Of a stretch of 64,000 nt of DNA, positions 11,101-25,200 are shown in pieces. The notes under the pieces were generated by a model that did no database searches, had not been told where the DNA came from, and saw only the letters and a list, made by a program, of their open reading frames with translations. Within the stretch, counting starts at the first letter, position 1. Every line of letters starts with the position of its first letter. This DNA comes from Branchiostoma floridae. Its lineage: Eukaryota; Chordata; Leptocardii; Amphioxiformes; Branchiostomatidae. The stretch is taken from positions 62,001-126,000 of the forward strand of contig NC_049987.1 of assembly GCF_000003815.2 (NCBI RefSeq), written 5' to 3'. The translations under genes were made by a program, and so were the position numbers.

Positions 11101-14100
11101 TTTGATTGCATGTATTCAACATGGGGACCCCATGTAAGATCATTGCTGACCATTACTCCAAGGAGCTTGAATGAAGAGACCCTCTCAACTGGCTCGCCCC
11201 TTAGCGTGAGCTTTAATTTTGGTCTGTCACAACCGCTATGACGTAAAACTTTACTGCTAGCGTAGAAGTGAAAATGGCCAGAAAATGGCGGCGTATGTTC
11301 AATTTGACCCATTCAGCCATAGATCCGGGCGATAATGCAACGGTTCTTCACACCGAGTTGTAGGTCACCAAAAGAAATTCAAGATTGTTGTTGAATCATG
11401 CTCGTCTTGTGCCGTGAGCATGTGTGATTATTATCTACAAATCTGGTGACCTGCCCTGAAAAGGAACATTTGGCCTTGTTGTCTTCGAATGCACTGTTAT
11501 CGAAGCCAAGTTTTAAGAATGTGTTAAACACGTGGATGTCTGAGGTGTACATACCTCCAAAATTACTGTTGCTGCACAAGTACATCTCCTTAAATTCATC
11601 GCCTATTTATTTGGCGGTATTATGATTAGTGGTGGTATTATGATAATGGATGTTAATGATTACTATACGTAAATAATTACTACTACAGTGTGTGATTTTT
11701 TCCTTCCTCGTCAAGTTAAATTTACAGCAAAAATCGAGTTCTAAAGGCCCAAAATCTAGGCTGCTCACAGTGAAAATCGAGTTCTAAAGGCCCAAAATCT
11801 AGGCTGCTCACAGTGCAACTTGAGTTTAGAAGTAAGTTGCGCCATGCAAAATGTGGTTACCCTGTGCAAGTGAGTATTTCACATGCTCCATGGACAGCAA
11901 TGTTTGGCGATGTTTTCATCTTTGTTGAAGCACAAATTTCGAGATTTTTGGGAGGTTTGAGATGGTTTAAAGCGAAAAGAGAGATAGATTTTTTATGAGT
12001 TCAGTACCAAATCACTTGGGTTTAATTTTTTGGGGGGGGACCTGAACCAAAACGTTTAATTTGCAAGTCCAGAACCGGTCCGGCGTACCGGTATGCATCC
12101 CTAGTCAGGGGTAGGAGGAACCCCTTGCATCCTTGGTCGGAAGTCCTCCTATGAGACAGAAACTGCAAAACAACAAACCTGCATCTGTTGGGGCCGTCTT
12201 ACACGTGGCATGCAGTCCGTGTGGGACTTAGTGCACTAATAGACAAGAGGGTGGAGAGGGACCTTCACCTTAAAAAGTCACATGCAGGCCAGGCAGATGT
12301 AGACAAATACTGGAACTCCTTAAAAACCTGCCTCCAAGACATCCAGCATGAAATGCTGTTGTGGGTAATCCGAGAAAGAAAAGAACTGGTTGGTGGACTG
12401 ATGAGGTTAAAGCGGAAGTAGATGAGAAGAACAATTCTTTTTTCTCAATTTCTAATTCTAAGAACTGATAATGAAAGTGAATTAGCGTCGCCTTACATAA
12501 TGGAGATTACAATTTTGTACATTTTGTACAACATTTTGTCCACAGTTTGACCATCTTGCTGACCACTACACCCTACTCCATGAGAGGACTGAAGCCCGGT
12601 CCAAAAGAAGTGCAGATGACGTGAACTCAAAGCTGGCGTCGGATCCCCAGGTAGTCTTTTTGGGAGGGTTACTCACTTAGGAATGTCCATTTGTAGTAGT
12701 AGTAGTACCATATTTCTTGATGGAAGTATGCACTTTTTAGATTTTTCGAAATCCGAAAGTGCATGGTGTTGCATGGTGTTGCCTACTTGATTTGAGGTTA
12801 CTGCCCGGACAAAACCGGGGAAAAAAGAGGACCTCACATCAGCTAGAAACCTGGAAGACGGGCAATCGTAGCTTGGAACAGCATCGAAAGATGCATAGAA
12901 TCAATTTTGACGCACGAGGACAGTATAATCAATTTATAAAAGAATATATTTATATAATGTCATGAGTAAATTCCAAGAAATATGCTTCAAGTTGTGCAAG
13001 ACGCCCCTCATCTTCTGGTTGCAGAACGTCCCGCAATCTTCCGCAGACCGTCCCACAAGTTCTGAACGTCTGCGAGACGGCAAAGATTTCTGCAGAAATC
13101 CTCAAATTCCTACTGCAGTCATTGATTTCAAAATAAACAGCTCACAAAACTAATGATCTACATTGCACATATCTGGAGGGATGATAGCTGAGTGAATGTC
13201 TGAGTGTGTGGTTGTCACGTAGTATGAAAAACTAGCAATGATTCAACGTTATAAAACGGTGCTAGCATTTTTTTCCATAAAACTGTTCAGAATCCTAGTT
13301 ACAGATACATTTTACACTGTCATTTGATTTGTCACAATTTCTTATCATAGCAGGCCGAGATATCGTACATAAGCATCTAAACTCTACATGGAAACATTAA
13401 CTACGCTACTTGGACAAAGAAAAACATTGCGTCTTGGCATGATGACGCTAACCCGTCATGCACTGCGGGTCAACTTTTGGCGGCATATTCAAATAAAAAA
13501 AATAAATTACGATGAATTTGCTGTGGTATGTAAGACTGTTTTGTAGAAAATAACGATGGTGGTGTTACGTGAGCTACTTGTCTCTGTTTTGTTGCTGACT
13601 TACGTAATTAGTAACGTTAACGTTACTACATTCCCGCAAAGGGTTAAATGCCAACCCAGAAATAGAGTGAGTCTTACTATACGTTATCGACAAGTATCGC
13701 TGTCAAAAGTGTGTCAGCGCCCGTACCCGACGTCTTTCAAAATGACGGGGGTTCGGGCGGCGCCTTGAATTGAAGATATTAGAACGTTTAATTTGTCTAG
13801 TAGGTCGGTAGTATTGGCTCACCATCGCCGTGCGCGCTCCGCATTCAAGTGAAGAGAATCGAACCCGCGTGATTTCCTTCACCGCATGAACAGTCTCACC
13901 CCGTTCGATTCTCTGCAAATCGCTTACCAGAACCTAGCTCCATTTTTCGGATAAAACTGAACTGTAGATTAACGTTATGCGATGATTTGAACTTTCTCAT
14001 GGTGCGTGGTCTTGATGACTGGGCGTGACTCTTTTGAAAATCTCACCGCTGGCCGTTAGCCAATTAGCAAAGAAGAATACTGGCAGTGCAAAACAAAACA

Positions 14101-17100
14101 AAACTTGCTCCCTCCCTCCCTCCATAGAATTATTATTCAATGATTTCTCTGTAACCACTTACTTTACCGTAACTTTACTCTAATACTAAAGAAAGGCAAA
14201 GGCGGTTCGACTAGATTCTGGTCCCAGTGAAGTACATTTATTGGAGCACAACAATACAATCAGGAAACAGCAATAATAATCAATGCACTAAGGAATCCCT
14301 AACCATAACACGAGCCGTTGTGACGATATTACATAAGGTAGGACATTGCGTTGTGTTTTACTATACTATACTATACTATACTCACAGTTACAGGCACGGA
14401 TCAGGCTTCAACGCGGCTCGGCGGGTATTCCAGTTACGACAGTGCACGTGCTCCTCTGTACAGACTGTTCTCTTACATGGACTGAACTGCTAACTCTAGT
14501 TTGCTGTTCTATTTATCTTACCCTAATTAGTCGGCGTTATTCTATTGATATTTATAAACCAGTCCTGTAACTTTTAACACACAAGTACAAGGTTCCATTT
14601 AGCAGACAACCCTTTGTCTTGTAGAACAGGGTTGGCAGACAGAATTAACACAAGGCTAACAACCTACAAGATCAAAGAGCGTCTACATACATACATAATG
14701 TACAAGGTGTGAACGAGAAGACAACCATCACTGTTGCTATGGGCTGTAACTTAACATACATAGAAGTAAAGAGAGTATTCTCCCTCCCTCCCTCCATAGA
14801 ATTATTATTCAATGATTTCTCTATTTCTTTTTGCTGACATGTTTTCCCATCTGTTCTCCCCACTGCAGGTGCACTGGCTGTCCCAGCAAGTGGCACACAA
14901 ACGGGTGAAACGACAGCTGTTTGCAGATGATCCCTTTGCTTTCAAAGAGCAGTCCTTCGTTGGAGACGAGTACCCAGATATCTCACTCAGTGAGGTCAGG
15001 AGGGAGGCGCTGATGGCAAAGAGGGGAGACATGTCAGAAGAGCAGGTAACACAAAATACAGTAGAAGCCAGTTAATTGCACAGCAGATTACTGCACACTT
15101 CAGTTATTTGCACAGAATCCCTAAATCCCATGGTTGTGAGTTGCAGCTAGATAACTTCGCTCTGTTGCACCACCCGGATGATTGCACGAAATATGTAGGC
15201 AAATGGGGTGTGCAATTAGATGGCTTCTACAGTACTATCATCACAATGTTATACTAGTACATTAGACATTTATTCATTTCTTGTAACAAATGTATCTCCC
15301 TCCACTTGAGTCTCTGATGTTATGTCACTAGTCCCCCTTTTTATTTGTTTTGTGTTACTCTTTTTGATAAGTGTGGGGGGCTTCTTTTACATGCTTGAGG
15401 TATACATGTGGCTCTCCTCAAACACGGGACCTCCATTTAACATCCTATCTGAGGGACGGCCTAACCTGAAGCTAGGTACTCATTTACACTTGAGTGAAGT
15501 GAGGAAAGTTGTGTTAAGTTGTGTGCAAAGGCACAACGACGGCATATCAACAGATTTGAACCCTGGACGTCTGGGTTACAGGCCCCAAAACCTGCCATTA
15601 CACCACATTTGACCACACCTACAGTTTTATATTTGTACATGTTAACGCTAGTTCACCTTTATTCGCGTGGTAACCTATATCCGTTGTACCTAAAAACAGG
15701 TTGTTTAGGGATATGACGTGGATGGACGATGGTTTCAAATTGTTTTTTTTCTTCATTATAATGCAGTTTGAGACCTCCATCTGCCAACTTGATATTCCAA
15801 AATATCCTGGAGTTAAATACAACGGATAAAGGTTACCACGCGAAGAAAGGTAGCGTTACCCCCAGTACTCATATTCCACGTGGGGCTCGGCCATGCCCTT
15901 TCATCCCCTTATCTCTGCCATCCCAGAGTTCTGCAGCTGAGAAGGAAAAGAAGGGCTCTGATGGAGACAAGGCAGAGGCACGGGCGGCCGTGGATGACTT
16001 TGTGAACTCTGTCATTGAACAGGGTCACAGCTCAAAGGTGGATAAAATGGTCAAGTTCAATGACCCGGAGTATAGCAGGATGTGGTATTTGGTGAGTAAC
16101 CATGTTGCAATCTCTTAGTTAATAATTGTTTATTAGTTTATTAAGTTAATCTCAATGACATGTAATATGTGGCTGTATCCAGTCTGTTGGCCATTCTCCA
16201 GTTTTCAGATTTTAGTCATTGCAGGTGCAGCACAGGACTTTCTTTTATTTCACCATGGAGTGAAATACTATATTTGTTTCTGCTTCTTCTTTGTCTCCTG
16301 TCGCAATATTTGAAGGGGTACATTTCTGTCGTTCCTGGGCCAAATGACTTGAAATTTGACTACTTTTATAGATTTGCCTTTTCCAGCTCCTCCAAGTACT
16401 AGTAACGTTATAGGCTAAAAGTCCATACTTTCGTAAATAATGGGAGCTTCGTACTAGGAGCATTTGGAAGGGGAATGTCATTAGACATAGATTATAGGAA
16501 TCAGAGCCTCATCCGCATAATTGATGAGAAAATTCTACAATAGCCATCTCTGCTAACTAATAAGACTTTCATTTTTAGGGCAACAATGTGTTCTGTGGGT
16601 TGTGAAGACCATCAACTGAATGTAATTTGTGAATGTTAGTATTTCTTAGCACAAATAAAATGTTCATCAATATAATATTATATACATTTAATTTAGTGGT
16701 TAAGGCTAACATGATTTGGTGAAGGTACAATGTATTAGGCTGTCTTCTTAGTTGTGGAATCTTAAAATTTGATTCGTTAAATTTGTAGATTGAATCTTCT
16801 TTGTCTCTCTGGAAACCTCAGTATAACATAGACTACATTTTGATCTTAGAATGACATTATATTCAATTTCATATTTCATCTTTAAAAAGTTAAGAAACTT
16901 GAATGGCCAGTTTTTAAGGGGAACTTTTACTTTTTAGGCAGGTGTCACAAGACCACATTTCCATTGAAACAAAAGCAACAAAATTTGTAAAATTCATGCT
17001 TAGGCCACACCAATTTAATTTCTTGGTCACGGATTTTTTCATAAAAAATATGGAGCGAGAGGGCGAAATAAAAATAAAAATTGTAATACTAAAATGGTTG

Positions 17101-20100
17101 GGGTAAAGGTAACGGCTAATCCAAAACATAAAGAAAAAAAGTTTTCAGCTTGAAAAAAGTACAAAAACACTATCATTGTACAGTAACAGCACCTGTACCC
17201 ACAATTTAAGGAGCTTATGATATAAAGGCCAATTTGCTACACTAGAAAGTTAGTGAATGGTTTCATTAATGGTGAAAATTTGCTGAGTGGTAATTTTCAT
17301 TTTTATTTTTTTTTCCAAAAAATAGGAGCGAGCGAATCCGTGAACCAAGAAATTAAATTGGTGTGGCCTTAAGTTCGGAGGAAATGAATAATTTATGATC
17401 CATGAAGTGAGTAGGTGCAGAGACCATTGTATGGTGGGAATGGTTACCTTAAGAAGAGAATAAGTGGTTTGTGTAGTGTCCAATATTGTTCTTGATGTAA
17501 GATGCTACAGTTACATGTATACCAGGTCCTGGCTGTAATTTCTGCAATGGATTCAGAGGGTTATCAGCACATTGATGCTGTGTAATGCTGTGTAATGCTG
17601 TCAAGTCCAAGTCAAATGTGTTCAGTTGCCAATACAATTCATGTATTTTGTGTGCAAAAGATACTATTTTCACAACCACAGCACTTGCCTGTGGAGTTGA
17701 GTCCCACTTTAACAGAAGTACTGTCACATTATTACCTTTGAAATAATATACTTTTTTCTGTTTTGCAAACTTGCTCCTAAGCTAAAGATGACTGGTGGTG
17801 AGTAGCTCCTCTTTCTCTCTCTATTTTCTTTCTTATTTTTGGTTGCAGTCTTTGTTATTAGAAGAATCTGAGCAATTTACCATATATGTCATAATGTTAT
17901 TTTTGTCCCTGTCTGTAACTTACTAGTACATTGTATTACCAATAATATTGATGATACATGACTGTATGGATGACATTGCACATGCACCAATTTTTGTCTT
18001 TCAAAAAAAGACATGCTGTAGATGGAAAGAAGATACATCAGAAATGTCATTGAATGCCAATGTGCATTCTAAGAAAGAACAAGATACATAAATGATAATT
18101 GTATGAAGGAACAAAAATGAAGAATCTATTGGTCAATATACCGTGTTGTGTTAGGCATTTGTTCAACCTGCCTGACCAGGGACTTAGATTTCAAAATGAA
18201 GACAACTTTTTATTATTTTGATCTACTTTTTTAAAAATTTGTACGCTTGCATCAGCTTTGGGGTTCCTAGAGAATGTTGTTCGTATAACATAAATTATAA
18301 TCTAGTCAACATGGCCTAACCACAAATATGGCAAGTTTCATTTAAGAAGAGCTGTTCGTTTGTCATTTTTGTCAGCAAGTTTGGAAGGTCATTGTGTCAA
18401 ACTGATGGTGTCACTTGAAGTTCACTCTCATGTTATGAACTCACAATGAGACTTCTGTTAGCATTTTTGCCATTTATAAAACCATATCTTCTGTCTTTCA
18501 TATTGTAAGTTATGGGCCATTTTGTATCCTAATTGTCTAAGTAATGTATCACCCTGGCTCAATGTTGCATGACTTGTACATAAAACAATTTGAAAGCACT
18601 TTCTTTAGTCAATTTGTCAGAAGAAAAATTCTTTTGTTTCATTTTATGGTTTGTATTGAAGTTAACAATTCAAGCAGTAGTTTGTGATTATGTGCTACAG
18701 TGACTGTGTCGTATATATACATGTATGGTCACGTTTCTCAGGGTAATTTTTTTGAAAATTCATAAGCACAATTACGCTGGGAAAGGTGAAAAACACCATT
18801 TAGTTTGACCAAGGAGGTGTTATTTAAACCTATCAGGTTCAACATGACGGTGTTCAAGATAGAAGTACTTGCCCCAAAACGGGCTTGTGTACTTCAACTA
18901 TGGTGCATAGTAATCAAGAAACGGGATAAGTCTGAAATAGTTATTATAGATTTATCAATTTTCAGCATAATGATGGCCAAACTGAGGGACCAAAGGGCCT
19001 GGACATCAACGTGATTCCAGCCTGGGTGAATGGGTACACAGGGAAGGGCATTGTGGCAACCATTGTTGATGACGGTAAGTAAATCTACATTGAATATTTT
19101 CTGTTTTTAAGTCCATCCTTGTGCTGCTAAATATGTGACCTGTACCTAGCAGTACTGGTAACACAAGCTTCACAAAACACTAGTAGTGTTTGTGTGTATT
19201 GCCTACAGTAACTGTAACAGTGCAGTTCAGTTTTCCCATGAAAGTATGGCGCTGAAGGTGGCAGATAATCAAACATAATCAAATGCTCCAAAGATTTGTT
19301 ACATTCTAATGATTCATACCATCTCATATGAAAAAATTGCTAGTATGAACAGTGATAAACATCATTATTGAAAAATGGAGGACCTGGTATAGTTTTGGGT
19401 GTGTCTGTGTGTTTGTGTTTCCGGATATTTGTGGTTAGCATAACTCTAGAACCTCTGGATGGATTGTAACGATATTTGGTATGTGGGTAGGTGTTGGCAA
19501 GATGAAGGTCAGAGTCAATTTTTGGTCCCCTGTCATGTGACCTTGGTAGTGCTTTTGACTTAGGCATGCTATGGCCTTGATTTTTTGGTGGCAGATAGCT
19601 TGGGATGTAAGGAAGAAGTGATGTATGTTAGGGCACCCTAGCGGCTTGCTCTGGAACTGCAGGGGCAATTTTTCAGAATCTTCCAAGGAGCATAACGGAG
19701 TATAGAAATGATGGATTTCCATTATATTTAGCATGTAGGTATCTTTGGCAGACAGGTGAAAATTTTGCAAACATGGACTTAATTTGCATACTTAATGAGA
19801 AAAATCAATTATATTTACTGTACAACAATGTTTTCCATTAAAGGACTCAAATACCTGTAACCAAGGAGGTTAACCCCCTTGCTGTAACATATGTAGTAGG
19901 GGTGGGTACCGGTACAGAAAATTCAGGTCCGGTTCAGGTCCAGAGGATCAGGTCCAGGTCCGGACCTGAACCTGAACCTGATTCAGTATGACTCATACCC
20001 ATGGTCCATGTCACTACAAAGAAATCTGTTTGGTGGAGTATTAGACTAAACTGGCGTTTTATAATCCTACAACGCTAACTGCACCTGTGCGATTGGCTGT

Positions 20101-22165
20101 AAAACTTGGTAGAAATTACTATAAACTCTACTCTACTTCACTCATGTTATTTTCTTCCACCTCCAAGCGCCCAAATGTTTGAATGCCTTATAAAATAATC
20201 TGTTAATTTTCTAATCGGTCCAACATCCGGTGCACCTAATTTTTTCAGGTCCGTTTTTTCTGGACCGGTCCAATAAGAAAAAACGGTTTTGTATCGGTAC
20301 GCTGTATCGATACCCAGCCCTAATATGTAGATTGTGGTAGGTGGAAGAGTAGCAGATACTAAATAAGTTCCTGATTTGCATACTATTGCTTAAAATTAAT
20401 GTTAAAGTGTCCTAATTCATCTATGTACATGTAGTAACTGATTGGATTGTCAACATTCTGACCTGTGTAAGTTAGTTAAAGGTGTTACAACCAAGCATAA
20501 ATTATGCAGAAGTGAAAGTCATTTGCATAATTAGAATATTTCATGGAGGTTTGGGGTCTCTGAATTCTTGTTGTACAAAGAGACTACTTGAATACTAGTG
20601 TTGGGCTGTTGGCCATATCAAAATAGTTTGGGTTTGCATGTGTCCAGGCATTTCCAGGAGTTTCAAGGCTATGTGTGTGGGAATGAACAGTCACGAACAC
20701 GTCCCGGACACAGAAGAAGTGGTTAAACTTTGTTTCCGGGCATTTGTGGTAGGCTCTTTGTGGGTATGTCAATGGCCTAGATCACTTAGTAGCAAATGCA
20801 TGTTCCCTGTATCAACTTGGTCCTTTCCTCCTCTGTTCTGCAGGATTTGACTACACCCATCCGGATCTGAAGAGAAACTATGTAAGTTTTCTAGCGTCTA
20901 AGATACTTGGAATTTGTGATGTCCTACATGTACATTTGTAGATTATACCCATAGGCTCTGTTTTGAAGACTGATTTCTTCCAAACAATCTGAATAGTCCT
21001 GAACTTTAAACAATCCACTTTGCAAAGTTTTGTTATGAATCCACTCTTTCCAAGGAGGCTATAAACTCATATACACCAATTTAGAGATAAATTGTAGCCT
21101 AGGGCAATAAAGTTGCTAATCGTTTTTGCCAGCATCCATCATTCTGTTGCATAATAGAATTTGAAAACCTATGATGACAAAAATTTTACCCAGTAACTGC
21201 ACGTGAGCTGGACAGCCATAGCGTGAACATGCTAGTTGCATGTGCCACATGTTGTTACATGAGAAACCGATACAGCATGTGCCACATGTTGTAGATTTTT
21301 TTACCAGAGCTTTCTAATTGAATTTCATTTAATAAGCAGGTACATGTATCTCACAGGACTGCAACTGGTGCAAACAGGTATTGAATCATTGCCTGAAGTC
21401 GAAAATATTGTTTGGAATTAAGAAAAAAACATTACAATGCAGAAAACAGCGCCAATGGAATTAACTAAGCTGAAATGTCAACTGTTGATCATTAAAGGAA
21501 AGCTGCGCAAAAAATGGAAAATCCTACTATACAAATACACCCAAAGTAAAGTTCTTACTTGTTTTACATATTAAGTCATAGTTCAGAGCTGTCTCACTGT
21601 TTGAAACTTGCCTGATGATTGAATCATGTGACGTCAGTGATCTAGATTTCCCATTCAGTGTCTCTCAAGTTGGCTTTCCTGAGGATGGATTTCGATAAAT
21701 TCAATTCCCACAAGTTCATCCGAACATCCATCGAAGTCCATCCACAGCATAGCCAGAATAAGAAGCATTGGTCATACTGGATGGGACAATTTTAGATTAC
21801 TGACGTCTGCCTACCTACATGTACCTACCGACCTAGTCCCTTGACCTCCAGGTCGTTGGGGGGACAAGGTAGCCATGAAGATAAAGACTAAGTTGTCTCC
21901 AGGCTCGTCTTTCCCTTGCTAGGGTTAGCCGACTGCATACTCGTACAAAGTATACTATTAGTTGTTTCATGCGGGGGCAGATAAACATTAATTGTAAATT
22001 GAAAGTAGGTACAGCTGCAATAAGGGCGTTATCATTTCGGCAGAAGTGCTCCATAGTATTACCTTGTTGGTGGGCAGTAAGTACATGTAAGTGCCTGGTT
22101 GCTGACATGTAACTTACATGAACATTCAAGACGGTTGGGATCGATTGATTTATTGGTTGGTTTAC

Positions 22166-22209
<44 letters not shown>

Positions 22210-25200
22210 ATCCAGGACCCAGAGGCCAGTTTTGACTACTCAGATCCACGGAACCTGAATGGAAACCCCATGCCTGTTCCTCAGTCTGATGATCCCATGA
22301 AGTAAGTACCACTACTAGATCCTCTTTTGTTATCATTATAGTAGGTGATAATAGGTAATAGGTAATACCAGTAATATCTATGTTTATAGACATTGTAATA
22401 TCTATGTTTATAGACGTTGACACCAGAGCCAAATGATGTTGGTGTGTCACTCAGCACATAAGAAAGAGTGTCCTACTAACTGTATGACCGATTTGTCAGA
22501 TGATTGTATGCAGTCATATCAAGCTTAGTCAATTAAGAGTAGGAGACCAAACTGGCCACAAACAGACAACTTTATCAATTACAAGTTGGACAGTTCTGTT
22601 CCCTTGCATAGACCCATGCTGTCCTTGTGGCTTATGCAATTATGCCGTATTGTGGTATTTCTAATTGGGGAAATGGTTTGGGTTTTTAGATTTCTATGCA
22701 ACTCCTCTAATTATGCAATTGGCCAGAATGCGATTACCGGTAGTTGGTGTCTACTGTATTTGAATACACTACACTACCAGTAATGTAGTGGCCTGTGTGG
22801 CCCACGGGCTATAGAAACAGAGATTGGAACTGTCCCTATACACCAGAAGATGTGGAAAAGATGTTGATTATGCTCCCCATAAGAAAACATACAGTTGTAT
22901 GTGACTGTATTGTTTTTGTGCTGGTGTTTTTTCTTCTTTCTTTCTACTCCTTCTTCTGTCATTTTGGGGAATGCCTCAGGGATGAGCCCACATTAAGGCA
23001 TGCCATTGTATACAGTATTTAAATAGCATCCCCAATTATTGAGCTGTCTGTATTGCCATGGCCTCACCAATATTAAGCCATATGTCAGTGTCCGCTCTCC
23101 GAAAGGCCTGTGGAAACCTGGGAATCATACCCTCCTCATCGACCCCTCCTTACAGGGCGCAGTTTCTCAACTTAAATGATAACGTTAAGATAGCAGTTCT
23201 TAACTCTCCTGGCATGAAGGAAAATCAAGGAAATAAGTTAAGAACTTACAGAAAATTTAAGCATTCGTATGAAAGAGAAAAATATCTGGATATAGCAAAT
23301 TTTAGATATCGCCAAGCCATAACCAAACTAAGGATCAGCGATCATCCAGTGGTAATTGAAGCTGGTAGATATAACCGAACTCCCCCTGATAATAGATTAT
23401 GTATATTTTGCGATGAGAGTTTCATGTATGTAGAAAACGAAGTACACTTTGTCCTAGAGTGTTCACTATACAAAGATCTGCGAAATGCATTCGCTAATGA
23501 TACACATATAGATAAAAAATATGCGCACCTAACGAAGGAAGATCTGTTCAAATACCTTATGTCATCATCTAACTACGATATACTGGAAAAACTCTGTAAG
23601 CTCGTCCACGCATGTTTTAAGAAGAGAGAAGAGGCATGTAAACTGCAGTATATGTATAGTTTTCCGATTACTTTCTATGTACCAAACTGAATGCATTTAG
23701 CCCCAATGGGGCATGAACATGCAATAAACTTCATTATCACATAGCCAGGGGACGTGGGCCAATCAGAAGGCCCCATTTCATGCAGGTTATGACGCCGTAA
23801 CAGCCGTGCATTAAATTTTTGATTATCGCACGTGTGCATCAAAAACTTTTGAAAGTTTAAACCAATCAGAAGGACAGACAAACAGGACGCTGGCCAATCA
23901 GAATGAGATATCCAGGAATCGTCCATCTGCCAAGATAGGGGAATAAGTAAAGGCATGGCAGGGGGGGTGGCTCCCTCTATTAACATCGGTAGTGCTTGTT
24001 TCTTTGTTCAAAGAAAACATTTACCGTCTTAAAACAACATTGAATTACCTATAATATTTACGACAACAAAATCTATTTCAAGTCATGTCCAATTTAAACT
24101 GCAAATGGAAAATAAAATTATTTGCACCCCCGCCCAAGTTCAGACGACAATAACACCACGGTCTGCCATTGAGTAGCGGTCATGGCGCTGGAGGACCAAA
24201 ATGCTACCTTTCTTCGGAGAAGTCGTGTCTGGGTTCGTAGTGAACGAGATTCTCAAGACCTGAGAAGCACAGGGATCCCGCAATGCCTCAGGAAAGCCGG
24301 CAGAGATTTAGCGTCTGATACGAACGAACTCGACAAACTGGAGAATGGGCGAGTGGAGAAATACGGAGCGTGCAACAGTTTGTACCATAATGAATCGAAT
24401 TTGTTCTTATTTCAAGCCTTGGAACAGAAATACATTTCACGTACAAGTTTTATGTTGTTCAAATTCACTGTTCAAATTTATGTACTGAATAAAAGATGTA
24501 TGTTTATAAAGGAATTTGTCGCTCCTACTTAAAGGGGGATTCCACTCATGAAACGGGTATTTTTCCCATATATATTACACTCTTCGGAATACAAATGCAC
24601 CCTACTTTTGACTAAATCACCACGACTGACTTTTCGACCAAACACTGTTCTAAACCTATGAACCCCCATACGGGACCGCTTCCAATTCTCGGCTTTCACC
24701 TGACGTCACGGGTTTTCCAAATATGGGCATCCGCACAGATCAAAACACGAAGCAGACGACAAAGTGTCATGGCGGGCTGAGGCGGCCGTGGCTCAGACTA
24801 GTTCGACCCAGACGACATTATGCCGTACGCATATGAGCCTAAACGTGATTCTGGAGAGTCGGAGAGTAGCAATGAGAACAATCAGCCTGTAGAAGCCTTT
24901 GCTGGGACCGCCACGCAACCAGGGGCGGCATGGGACGGCCGGGATTACGAGACGGAGGGTTGCATGCATGCTAGCGCCAAGAAGCATATGGTGCAGGTGC
25001 GATGACTACAACTGCAGCCTACAGTGCGTGAGTGTATGTGTTGCCACGACCCTCGTGAGCTGACAGATTCCGTGGACCACAGCAACCCCGATCGCAGCGG
25101 TATGGGTCAAGCTACACGAGGAATTCCATCCCGTCTCATGAGGTCTGCACTGCAGTACTGAAAACTGCACTTATATATGACCATGCTAAAATAAAACAAT

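Larger units (their letters stand above)
9627..12103. mobile_element. hAT-like non-autonomous element, outer layer of second nest
   Basis: The left end TAGGGGTGGGTATCGGTACA and right end ACCGGTATGCATCCCTA match the ends of the shorter element 19897-20322. Internal GGTCCGGACCTGA-type words are shared. The flanking 8-mers differ (GGCCTTAC, GTCAGGGG), so the duplication has decayed or the ends come from different copies. It contains 10037-11654. Confidence 0.55.
12651..14107. other. Intron 2, first part
   Basis: Apart from the two short inverted repeats listed separately, no gene or named repeat was recognised. A degenerate relative of the 4564-6442 element end may lie at 12710-12790 (ATATTTCTTGATGGAAGTAT, then GCACTTTTTAG). 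Confidence 0.35.

Noticed and set aside
13556-13768. Signal-peptide-like ORF ([19 protein letters not shown]...)
   Set aside because: Tempting as an alternative first exon, but no suitable donor in frame leads to exon 3 and no family similarity is seen; it also overlaps a palindromic AACGTT stretch.
15322-15612. Hydrophobic ORF followed by a SINE
   Set aside because: The second half is SINE sequence and the first half has no family resemblance.
21833-22450. 205-codon open frame on the - strand overlapping exon 7
   Set aside because: Opened by the (TTGA)n microsatellite (Asn-Gln-Ser-Ile repeats) and antisense to a real exon.
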